64,000 nt of DNA from Amia ocellicauda (Eukaryota; Chordata; Actinopteri; Amiiformes; Amiidae). The stretch lies in assembly GCF_036373705.1 (NCBI RefSeq), contig NC_089867.1, forward strand, positions 17,845,666 through 17,909,665. Reading direction: 5' to 3'. A model generated the notes under the pieces. The model saw only the letters and a program-made list of their open reading frames with translations. It did not search any database and was not told the origin of the DNA. This document shows positions 24,362 through 33,600 of this stretch, piece by piece. Each line of letters opens with the position of its first letter. Position 1 is the first letter of the stretch. Both the position numbers and the translations under genes were made by a program.

Positions 24362-24466
24362 CTGTTAAAATACACCTACCATTAAAATTATAGACTGATC
24401 ATTTCTGTGTCAGTGGGCAAACGTACAAAATCAGCAGGGGATCAAATACTTTTTTCCCTCACTGTA
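24362..24466 (-). mobile_element. Terminal fragment of another Tc1-type element
   Basis: The stretch 'gttaaaatacacctaccatt' ... 'gatcatttctgtgtcagtgg' ... 'ggatcaaatacttttttccc' ... 'tcactgta' is the well-known terminal sequence of a widespread fish Tc1 family. Only one end is present, inserted or left behind within the larger element. Confidence 0.75.
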
Positions 24467-24600
24467 TGTGAGAGTGAAAATATATGTATGTGAGAGGAGA
24501 ATGTATGTATGTGAGAGTGAAAATATATGTATGTGAGAGGAGAATGTATGTATGTGAGAGTGAAAATATATGTATGTGAAAGGAGAATGTATGTAAATGT
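24467..24600. repeat. Minisatellite, about 43-bp unit, three copies
   Basis: The unit runs 'tgtatgtatgtgagagtgaa' then 'aatatatgtatgtgagagga' then 'gaa', and is repeated about three times with few changes. It begins exactly where the Tc1 terminus ends, so it may have grown from that junction. The open frames across it are repeat artefacts. Confidence 0.8.
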
Positions 24601-25323
24601 ATGTATTAAAACAATTAAAAGAACAACATTTTGGCCCGTCAGTTACAGCTGTAATTGCAACACATTCAACTCTTATGCACACATAAACTCAGCCGTGATT
24701 TTGTGGAGACACACATCTTGTATAAGCAAGAGTTCCTTTATAAACAAATTGTCACAACCTTTATAGTTTGAAATTGTTATAAAACAGTTGTGACTATATC
24801 GGGAAACAATAATAATACAAGAGTCGCAAAGGATGCGCGAGAGTTGACAGGTCTGCTTATTGCTGCCGTTACCATTTCGGTACGTAGGAAGGTAGTTTCA
24901 CATAGCCTAATGTTTATTTAACAAAGTTGTTGTGTTACATAGGTATTTTAAAATAAAGTTTACAACTTTTTGCAATCGCACATTTCACATTGCATTATTT
25001 CGTATTTAATGTCGCATTTTGAATGGGGGTGGGGGGTAAATGTTCGAATAGTCGGGACAACAGCTGTGGAATTATCGATCATCAAAATATTTGTCAGGCA
25101 GATCCCTACTAACCATACATCACATGCTGCTGGTTTCACCGGCACAAACGAAAGAGAGGTGTTGGTTTGAGTCTTATTGTGGTGGGGCTGAGTGACGTCA
25201 CTCGTGTAATAAATAATCATCAATAACTTCAAAACCGTAATAGTTAAAACATTAGTTTCAACGGCACAAACCGGCACAAACGAATGATATGGAATTTATC
25301 GTTTGTGTTGTAAATGGGGGGGC

Positions 25324-25742
25324 TCATTTGTCTGTATTTGTATTTGGCATATGAGGTTAATTGTTAATTGCACTTAAAGTGTTGTGTTTCTGATAACTTA
25401 TGCATGGTTTTGATTCTGTTTTCTTTTGTTCTCTTATGTTTGGAAAATGGTTTAATCTGGGGAAGGGGCCCTGAAACAAGGGTATAAAAGCAGGTTGAAT
25501 GGCTCGGTTGAGAGCTGTTGAGGGAGCTGGCTGAGTGCTGGTGCCCTGACTGTTTTGACTGTTTTGTTTCATTTACTACTTAGATTTCAGTTTGTTCCTG
25601 GGTTTGTTTTGTTTTTCCAATGACCCGCTATTTTTTATAGATACTTTGCTATTTCCATGTATTTGTTCCCACTTTCATAACACCTGCTGCACGGCCTACC
25701 ACACTCTCGCCCTTGACCTATCTAACTGTAGTCTGTCTTATA
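25324..25742 (+). mobile_element. LTR-like stretch with TATA box
   Basis: Between the right end of the long-inverted-repeat element and the exon 5 remnant. It has a good TATA context, 'gggtataaaagcagg' (about 25,479-25,493), followed by 'gagctgttgagggagctgg' and T-rich sequence, as in a Gypsy or other LTR. Exact ends and flanking duplication are not visible. The last ~20 bases (gtctgtcttatag) are the acceptor region of the acyltransferase intron. Confidence 0.35.
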
Positions 25743-25816
25743 GGAGTGACTTGGGATCAAAGATCTCCAGCGTGAATGTCTCCCACGCTGAACTGGTGCG
25801 CATCCACTTGCACACA

Positions 25817-26391
25817 TTCGTGAAGGGAACAGGGAGATCATACACTTTTCTTGTGTTTGAATCCAACTCTAAAGTGAGCAGTCAGGGGCAGACTGGCTGG
25901 GTCACAGGCCAGGATGCTAATGTATAAGGAGAGGCCACTTTTCTGAAGTAATCTCTAGACTATTGTAAATTAAAAACACATTCTTTACAAGATCCATCAT
26001 AAAACAAAACCCATAAGAATAAGAAACCCAACCTATTTTATAGATAATGTTTTGCTTAGGTATTACACAACACACCCATACTTGTTGTCAACAGTTAGAA
26101 ATATTTTTTCTATCATGTATGAATGTGTAATTTAGACCATAATAATTTCAAAAAATAGTACTCACTTCTCTGACTGTTGCTACTGCTGCTGGTGTCTGAC
26201 TGCAGTTTAACATCAGATTTAGATAAGATCACCCCAATTCAGGGGGAGTACTTTGGAGCTAGGTACTGAGCAGCACGGTACTCCCTAAGAACAGATACAG
26301 TTTCTAGCTGGACATAGAACAGATTATGAAGCAACATCAGCACATTAACTGTTTGTTGTCAGCTTCATGAACAACATATTTATTATGATTT
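25817..26391. other. Spacer, nothing recognised
   Basis: Follows the truncated exon 5 of copy 2. No gene or repeat family recognised. Confidence 0.3.
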
Positions 26392-27157
26392 CTGACCTTG
26401 GTATCTCTGGAAGTGCTCTCGCCTGGTTCTCCTACCTCAACAACCAGACCTACCAAGTGACATAGCAAGGTTCTTCGTCCACAACTCAACCTCTCCTCAC
26501 AGGCGTACCCCAAAGCTCTGTCCTGGAGTTCATGCACTCACACCACCTCAAGCTCAACCTCTCCAAATCTGACCTCCTCTTCCCCCCTTTCTCCTCACCT
26601 TCTGCTGATCTCTTATCTCAATCCCATTGGAATCTTCGACACTCTCTCCCTCTTCTTCTGCTAAGAACGTAGGTGTCACCCTCGATCGTGCGCTCTCCTA
26701 CACTCAAAATATCACCACACTGAGACACACCTGCAGATTCTTCCTGAGCAGCATACGCCGAATCTGACCCTTCCTCACCATGTTCTTGACTCAGCTGCTC
26801 GTCCAGTCAATGGTCCTCTCCCGCCTGGACTACTGCAACTCCCTCCTGGCCGGCCTGCCTGCAACTACTACCCGCCGCTCCAGCTTATCCAGAAATCTGC
26901 AGCTCGTCTGTTATTCTCTCTGCCCTGATTCGCACACGCTACTCCACTGCTCCGCTCCCTCCACTGGCTCCCGATACCGGCACGCATTCAGTTCAAGACA
27001 TTGACCCTCACCTACCGCTGTCTCGACCACACTACACTGAGCTACCTTCAGACCATGTTTTGATCTGTAATTCTAGACTGTATTGCACTTTTATAATGCT
27101 CTTATGTTTTGTAAATCGCCATGGATAAGAAGTCTTCTAATAAATAAATTTATAATA
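26392..27157 (+). mobile_element. L2-like LINE fragment, internally deleted
   Basis: Same family as 13,977-17,688 but on the + strand. It starts at 'tgaccttggtatctctgga' (RT domain), skips the YADD region (a jump near 26,527 from 'ccccaaagctctgtcctgg' to 'catgcactcacaccacctc'), then runs through 'ctcaacctctccaaatctga' and 'ctactacccgccgctccag' to a tail 'aaatcgccatggataag' and AT-rich end. Several stops and frameshifts: dead. It keeps bases that the larger LINE has lost, which helps to read the family's intact C-terminus. Confidence 0.8.
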
Positions 27158-29130
27158 ATATTAGTCAAGAAATCAATGTAGCCTATTAACCTGTAGAATA
27201 TAATAATCATACTATACTAATAGGTTTTTTATCATCTAGTTACATGTTCTGTTTTTATTTTAAATAATGTTTTGAGACAAATTCCTGAGATCTTCAGATA
27301 GCATTGAAGGAAGCGTTGCTTTACATGCTGATAGAGAGACACACTGTGATGCGGTTTTTCAATAAAGTATTGATGCTTACTTATTCTTTATTTTCGTTTT
27401 TTCAGAACACTTATCATTACTTATTTGTATATAACAATAAAAACACAGTTACTTATTGGTTACTTATTTCTGTTTTCCCGGATCTCCAGAAGAAGTAATC
27501 ATTACTTAATTCTGTTTCCTGTTTTGCCAAAAAATAAGAATGTTTAAATTAGCAAATGCAAAAACACTTCTCATAACTCATTCTTTAGTAAATCTATTCA
27601 CTGACGTGCGGGATACTCAAGCCCATGCCCTTCCTGCCAAGTGCCTTGTTCTTAATATGCCTGCAAACTTCGGGTGTTCAGGATTATTGCAGTTGGAATT
27701 TTGCACACTTCAAAACCTTTGTTTGTTGGTCGTGCTGCACTTCACCTGTAAAGGAAAAGCAACAAAACTCTTATTATTGCTGCTCTGATCTCTGCTATTT
27801 TTGATATACGGAAAAATTGGGTTTTATAGTACATTTAACTTTTCCTTTTCTTTGGTTATTTTTGGGTAGGGTTTAAAAATAGTTTTTATTTGTATTGTGT
27901 TCTCGGCCAAAGTACAGTCTTCGTGCCCTATCTTGGGAAATTCCTGTAAATATCATTGCTAAATCTTACCCGTCCATGTGGTGGAGTCTTGGGGTCCTGT
28001 TGAGCCTGCCCGGAGAGAGAGTGGGTATAATGAGGTCATCTCATTAGAAGAGGTGGTGTGGTCGCGTTGCATGTCAACCATATCACCCACTAGGAGGTGA
28101 CAATAGGACAACACTGCTAAAATATTGATACAATAACATATGACAATACTTCTCATGACTTATTATTTATATGGGGATAAAAGGTAATCGACAACATGTA
28201 GAAGGAGGGCTCAAGGATCTGCTATGGCTTTGTGCAAGGAAGTCTGGCACTGAATAAAGGTAGGCTATACGGCAAAGAGGCACTCTGAGGGGCTGTTCAG
28301 GTAATAATTTAAACTTTTTGTGCACACATACATATGAAACACACACACACACATACAAAATGCTCACACACATGAAATGCTCACACACTTTTAAAGTGCA
28401 TGTGAGAAATTCTTATATACAGTAGATGAATGAGAGATTTTTCATATGTGTTTGCAAGCATTTCATATGTGTGTGTGAGAGACCATTTTGCTATATCTGG
28501 AAGTCATTTCACTATATCAGGAAGTCATTGTATGGCTAAATGACAACTCGTCCCCATCAATTCGTCCAGCAACAATTGGTTCCCGACAATTCGTCCTGGC
28601 AATAATTGTGTTTTTTTTAATCTTTACTGGTATGTTTATTGTATGGTTTATTTGGCATTTATATTGTGGTTCTTTTTAAGTCACATTGGTGTTTATTGTA
28701 TGGTTCATTTTAGAATTCGTATGAAGGTTATTTGCTATTAGATTGTATTAGATGTATGAGGACTGATTTGATTGAGAAATTAATTAGTATTTAATGGATA
28801 TTGACTTTTTATGGATTGTTTAGTGATACTGTGATTGTATTCTATTCCCTGAATTGTGTACCCAGCTTTTATCTAATTGTTTATTAAAAATACTGTTATA
28901 TATTACACAACCTTACTAGGACAGGTTTTGTTACAATATATCTGTTTATAAACTTATTTGAGACTAACTCCAATAATTAAATAATATACAACTAATCAGG
29001 ACAGTTGGATGCATCTAGGCTACTTAAAACAGGTTTCACAATAAAGCACCTATCTTTACTGGTGTAGTGGTTATGGAACACCTCTGTGAACCAGGTGTTT
29101 TGGGTTTGATTCCTGATTTTTATAAAATTA

Positions 29131-29170
<40 letters not shown>

Positions 29171-29300
29171 TATTATTTCACGGAGTTAACGGTATCAGAG
29201 TAGAATGAACAATTATAAGGCGATTAATAAGGCTTTTACACAGCTTCATATTTTTCAGCTGTTTGTATCTGTGAGAGAGCATTTCATATTATTTTTATTT
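27158..29300. other. Spacer with repeat traces
   Basis: 27,290-27,480 is a diverged copy of part of the 5' flank of the acyltransferase genes ('tttttcaataaagtattgat'). 28,320-28,480 has CA/GT-rich words and 'gcatttcatatgtgtgtg', also seen at 5,690 and 33,030. 29,134-29,168 is an (AT)n run. No gene recognised. Confidence 0.35.
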
Positions 29301-29304
29301 ATAT

Positions 29305-29385
29305 ATTTATTTATTTCATTTATGTCTTTACTAGCAGATGCCCTTATCCATGGCGACTTACAAAATATAAGAGCATTACAAAAGT
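29305..29385 (-). mobile_element. L2-type 3' tail fragment
   Basis: 'agcagatgcccttatccatg' and 'gcgacttacaa' are the reverse complement of the L2/SINE tail also seen at 1,390 and 12,090. Only the tail is left, so it could come from a LINE or a SINE. Confidence 0.6.
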
Positions 29386-29459
29386 TCAATAATACAGTAT
29401 AATAATAGTGCACACATTTATTTATACAAGTTGAATATTTAGCAATGAAATTAACAGGT

Positions 29460-29730
29460 TAAATCATCAAGGGCCACGGATTTCTCTGCGGATTCGTGAT
29501 GAGGGGCATTTTCTCTACCAGGTTCAAGTGTATTTAGCCCGGGCCAACGTGGCTTTCATTGGCAAGACAGCAGGTAAACATGCCACATATGCTAAGCTAT
29601 CTAACCAAGTTAAACCATTATCATTTAAAGTAACGGGTTAAAGCGCCTCGGGCCACCTACCTCTCTGCGGATTCCTGTCCACAGGTAATTTCAAGTATAG
29701 TCCGGCCCAAAGTGGCTTTCATTGGCAAAA
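29460..29730 (+). repeat. 180-bp tandem unit, about 1.5 copies, open frame kept
   Basis: 'gggccac...tctctgcggatt' recurs at 29,471 and 29,650, a period of about 180 bp. The first unit reads open on the + strand as RISLRIRDEGHFLYQVQVYL then ARANVAFIGKTAGKHATYAK, to a stop after KVTG. The same peptide, with conservative changes, is read on the - strand at 32,590-32,950. I do not recognise a protein family. It could be a satellite that happens to be open (180 is a multiple of 3) or part of a retroelement gene. Confidence 0.6.
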
Positions 29731-30070
29731 CAGTTGTTTCTTCAATACGTTTTTTAATATAATTCTATACTTAACTTAAAACCCCTAGTGTTTAAAATAA
29801 TGTAAAGTCTCTGATCAAAAACCAGCATGATAGGGGGTCCCCCAGGAGCGGTTTGGGAACCACTGCCCTACACCCTTGCTCACAGCACAACATCACGCAA
29901 AGTGTACACTTGTCGAAGGGTGTAGGGAGAAAGGGTGCGATTTGGGACGCAGCCCTGTGTGGTGCTTGTGCTTCTTGTACGGCTAGGATCGATATTTATT
30001 GAGATATGATCGATTGAAAACCCAAAACCTCCCATTGACTTCAATGGTGGAATGCATTCTCGCGCACAGA
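29731..30070. other. Transposon-like stretch without clear ends
   Basis: 29,830-29,870 reads 'gggtcccccaggagcggttt' then 'gggaaccactgcccta', and 29,880-29,960 reads 'gtacacttgtcgaagggtgt', 'gcgatttgggacgcagcc'. Both are phrases I associate with fish DNA-transposon repeats, but ends are not visible. Confidence 0.3.
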
Positions 30071-30089
30071 GGACAACTGAACTGCCAGT

Positions 30090-30137
30090 AGCCAATCAGC
30101 ATAGTTTATGCAAATTACGGCCCAGTCACTAGCCAAT
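30090..30137 (+). promoter_or_regulatory. Orphan promoter-like cluster: octamer between two CCAAT boxes
   Basis: CCAAT at 30,092-30,096, a perfect octamer ATGCAAAT at 30,108-30,115 and CCAAT at 30,133-30,137, each CCAAT within 'agccaatcag'. This spacing recalls histone and some snRNA promoters. No histone frame or snRNA follows within the next kilobase, so any transcript is unknown. Confidence 0.35.
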
Positions 30138-30459
30138 CAGCGGTCACAGTTCCCAGAGTTCGATTCCTCCTTCATGTCGCTGCTATACTCTGCGCTTGCG
30201 CGCTGCACTGTGATCTCCACTGCGGTCACAGCGTGTATTATTGATTTCTGTATTAAATACTGTATAATTATAATACTTATGCCACTGCTACTACTAATAA
30301 CAATTATACTACATTCAATATGTGTATACGGGGCTTTAATATTAATAATTTGTAATGTTATTATTCAGTCTTGTCACAACGACGCTACAAGACTTGTTTA
30401 GAAAAAATCCTACATATCTCAGTTTATTCCCTAATATAGCATGTTTTCTATGATTTTAT

Positions 30460-30642
30460 GATTGAGATCTGTGGAATTTGGAGGCCAAGTCAACACCTTG
30501 AACTTGTGATTCATCAGACCAGGCCTCCTTCTTCCATAGTGCAACATATTAAGATTTCTGCAAATAAAGTCCTCATCCTCCTTTAGCTCTGCAGCATTTA
30601 ACACCGGCAGTGGTCATAATGTTATGGCTGATCGGTGTATTT
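30460..30642 (-). mobile_element. Internally deleted Tc1-like element (third family)
   Basis: Starts with 'gatctgtggaatttggaggc' (3' part of the transposase on the - strand). It jumps to 'gtgattcatcagaccaggcc' and then to the end 'cagtggtcataatgttatgg' 'ctgatcggtgta'. Same family as the LINE-split copy at 13,672. Most of the transposase is gone. Confidence 0.8.
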
Positions 30643-30947
30643 AATGTATTTTTCTAACTTTGCGATTAATATTATACTATACGGTAATACTACGTCTATT
30701 ACTACTACTACTACTACTACTACTATTAATACTAATAACAACTTACATTTACTTATACTAACTTACATACTATGACTAAAATGATGAACGTACCTGCCAT
30801 ATACAATAACTAAACTGAATACATTTACATACTTTTAGTGATGCTCCTATTCCAAATTATTATACTTCTGCTGTGTGGTTAGAATCATATTAACCTGCAC
30901 AGTAATACATAGTTTTAAATACGTTTATCATACTTATGAAGGCCAAC

Positions 30948-31012
<65 letters not shown>

Positions 31013-31268
31013 CATACCACTTTATATAGCACCCCATAACATTTCACATATTTTTTTTCATTGTCAATAATAATAAATGCAACCTAAACATATGACTGAT
31101 AGTATACTGTAGTACCTTGTCATGTACTATAGTATAGTATAACAAATAATACAGTACTACAGTTCTACAACAAATGCTATGGTAGTGTCTTATACTATAT
31201 AGTATACTGTACTTACTATACTCAAACATACTTTCACATGCATTTTCTCCAGGAACTTTAGCATTCTA

Positions 31269-31328
<60 letters not shown>

Positions 31329-31699
31329 TAAAATGAATGACCACATTTTAAGTCCAGGCCAGAATACAACTGTAATGAGATACAACATGACTTACATAAT
31401 ATTTCAAGAATAACTTTACACAAAGACACAAAATATAAACACTTCAGAATTGTAATACTTACGATTCAATATTTTTTTAAATTCAATTCTAAAATAATTT
31501 CTAAAACATTAAAATGAATCATATTTAAAAACACAAAACAAACAGTGATTAAGTGCATTCAAATAAGACATCATTTTTAAAAGCAATCATTTTCTTAAAA
31601 GAATAAAAGCACTTGGACTCAGGCTCCAACAGGTGTAGTATCCTTTCCCGGAGATGGTATCCCATCATGAGATTCTAAGCTCCCCCAGATCTTGAATTT
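30643..31699. repeat. AT-rich spacer with two triplet microsatellites
   Basis: (ACT)n at about 30,697-30,724, (AAT)n at about 30,948-31,009 and (ATT)n at about 31,269-31,328. The two large runs are complementary and could pair as a hairpin of about 380 bp span. No gene. Confidence 0.6.
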
Positions 31700-32500
31700 T
31701 CCAGTTCTTTAAGGCTTCCTCCTTGCCCCTAATGACATGACTGACATTACTAGGACCATGCCCCTCCATGCGATGACTTTCGGTTCCAGCTGCTGCTTAT
31801 TGAACAAACAGATGTTGCGTCCCTCCCACATTCACTCTTTAAAACTCACCTCAAACACGTCTCTAGGTCCAGGCAGCTTCACCAAGCAGTTCAAGTCAGA
31901 AGGAGTGAAGCCCAGGCCCCTCTGCAGTACTGACCTGCTAAATTCCAGCCAGGTGAGGGCCGCAGCCTCGTCTCCATCCACTCGGCTGAAATGGACCACA
32001 TTGTGGCACCTCACTCCTGCTGTCCGCTGGGCCATGATGCTCATTTCCTACCTGAGAAAGGATCCAGAGGCTCTCAACCTGGAGATTGGGGTAAGATCCA
32101 CCTTGCTGGGGAGCTGCTTCCACCTCCAGGGATCTTCTGTCTCAGCTTGCAGGGAGCCGGCCTTGTCGGGAGACGTCTGGGCTCTGGCTGCAGGAGGCCT
32201 CCCTCAGGGACATTCAGCCGGTCCAGCCTGGTCAGTCCCTAGAATCCAAGGCCTCTTCTGGATCCTGGCTGCTGTTGTGAGCGGGGAGCAGTCCTGGGCA
32301 GGTCGGGCTCTGGGTAGATGGTCGGCCAGGCTTCAGGCTGGGGCCCACTCTGTGAGCAGTCCAACAACTCCTCTGGCTAGGTCCCTTCTTGGTCCTGGTC
32401 CGTCCCGATCTCCACCTGGCCTCAACCTCCTGACCGCTCCAAGGATCCAAGACTCTGCAACTCTGTTGACCGGAATCTCCCCGTCTAGTCCGGCCTGATG
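31700..32500 (-). pseudogene. Gag-like retroelement remnant
   Basis: On the - strand, 32,044-31,832 reads VRCHNVVHFSRVD, then LEFSRSVLQRGLGFTPSDLN, CLVKLPGPRDVFEVSF, and after a frameshift NICLFNKQQLEPKVIAWRGM. This pattern resembles the gag-like N-terminal part of fish retroelements related to ZCCHC3-type proteins. Upstream on the same strand (32,230-32,500) is a basic, Ser/Arg-rich stretch. There are no zinc knuckles or pol. The 253-codon open frame on the + strand over this region is antisense. Confidence 0.35.
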
Positions 32501-32589
32501 GAATCAGCTCCCTGCAAACAGAAGAAAAACTGTCAAGAAAATAATTCGTTGCCCCCTGCTGGCCAAGGATTTCCCTGTAATGAAGAGAA

Positions 32590-32950
32590 ACCCGAGTCCA
32601 AGATGCTTGGATAGATAGGTTGGCATATGTGACATGTTTCTCTGCTGTTTTGCTGATGAAAACCACATTGAGCTGGGATAAATACACTTGGACTTGGTAG
32701 AGAAAATGTGCATCATCAAGAAAACGTAAAGAAAACAAGTGTCCCAAGGTGATTTAACCTGTTACTTTCAATGCTAATGGTTTAACTTTGATAGATAGGT
32801 TAGCATATGTGGCATGTTTACCTGATGTCTTGCCAATGAAAGCCACATTGGCCCGGGCTAAATACACTTGAGCCTGGTAGAGAAATTGCCCCTCGTCAAG
32901 AATCCATGGCCCACAGTGATTTAGCCCATTAATTTCATTGCTAAATATTC
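32590..32950 (-). repeat. 180-bp tandem unit, two copies, open frame kept
   Basis: 'gatagataggtt' recurs at about 32,610 and 32,790, a period of 180 bp. Read on the - strand, the first unit gives FLDDAHFLYQVQVYLSQLNV and the second ILDEGQFLYQAQVYLARANV, each running on to FI-KT and KH-TYANLS. These match the + strand unit at 29,460. The pair lies just upstream of acyltransferase copy 3, as the degenerate unit at 5,455 does for copy 1. Confidence 0.65.
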
Positions 32951-33600
32951 AACTTGTATAAAGAAATGTATGCACAGACAATAGGAAGCTGTGCGAATAA
33001 GAAGCCAACTTTAGCCTCGTGTGTGAACATTTCAGACGTGCGTATTCAATTTCATATGTGTGAGTGTGAGTGTTTCATAAGTGTGTGCACAAAAAGTTTG
33101 AATTATTTCCTAAATAGCCTCTAATAAGGCACTGCTGACACTGTGGAGATTTTTCCAATAAATTAGTGATGCTTACTTAATTTTCGTTTCCCGCTTTAAG
33201 GACATTTATCTTTACATATTTATATATCAATAAAAACATACAGCACGTCTTATCGAATCGTTAACTTCAGTAAATGAGATCGCGCCTATAGAAGTCAGTG
33301 GATCCATCTATGTAGATGGTGTTTTTGCCAAATTAATCTCCCTTTTAGGCAAAATAAAGATGATTAGATTGATTGATTATTTTAACTAGAAATGATAATG
33401 TGTGAAGAAGCAAGTAGAACTCTGTGTTTGATTCGAGAATAAGTTACTATTTTCACAGCATTCATTTACTAAAAAGAGTTACCTAACTATTTCAGATTAT
33501 GAATTGCATAATAAATTAGAAGGATCAGTTGTGTGGCTTTTTATAAATACATAAAAGTCCACCGCTGATCCAGTGCACTGAGACAGGGAAACGGGGCACG
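32951..33600 (+). promoter_or_regulatory. 5' flank of acyltransferase copy 3
   Basis: Closely matches the flank of copy 1 (5,600-5,731 and 6,247-6,746) but lacks the 515-bp LTR-like insertion. Shared blocks include 'gacaataggaagctg' and 'gtgcactgagacagggaaac'. No TATA box placed. Confidence 0.4.

Larger units (their letters stand above)
21849..25323. mobile_element. DNA element with long inverted ends
   Basis: The left end (from the C run at 21,852 to about 22,110) and the reverse complement of the right end (about 25,180-25,323) share long words: cgtttgtgccgttgaaacta, tattgatg-ttatttattaca and cgagtgacgtcactcagcc. The ends are C7- and G7-tipped. Each end also repeats the attcgtttgtgc and gtgacgtcactcagcc words internally, so the termini are built from subrepeats. 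The whole span is about 3.47 kb. It lacks a clear target duplication and an intact transposase. The superfamily is uncertain. It sits inside the last intron of pseudogene copy 2. Confidence 0.6.
20680..25816 (+). pseudogene. GLYATL3-like acyltransferase pseudogene, copy 2
   Basis: Remnants of exons 2-5 in the same order as in copies 1 and 3; exon 1 is absent. Exon 2 (20,680-20,777) is 98 nt instead of 108: ten bases after 'caccttgag' are deleted, shifting the frame. Exon 3 (21,206-21,332) is open and normally spliced, ending in VISWKEEMIMC. Exon 4 (about 21,565-21,687) has lost its acceptor AG ('aacaat' for 'aacaag'), and its donor gtaagt is deleted ('gggagattatt' for 'gggaggtaagtatt'). Exon 5 survives only as 25,743-about 25,816 and stops at 'cacattcgtgaagg'. 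Its last intron is swollen by the long-inverted-repeat element and an LTR-like stretch. It cannot make the enzyme. Confidence 0.9.

Noticed and set aside
24467..24600. CRISPR-like direct repeats
   Set aside because: Tandem minisatellite without spacers in a vertebrate genome.
31737..32498. 253-codon open frame on the + strand
   Set aside because: Low-complexity Ser/Leu/Pro-rich translation with no family signature; the opposite strand carries the gag-like similarity, so this is antisense.
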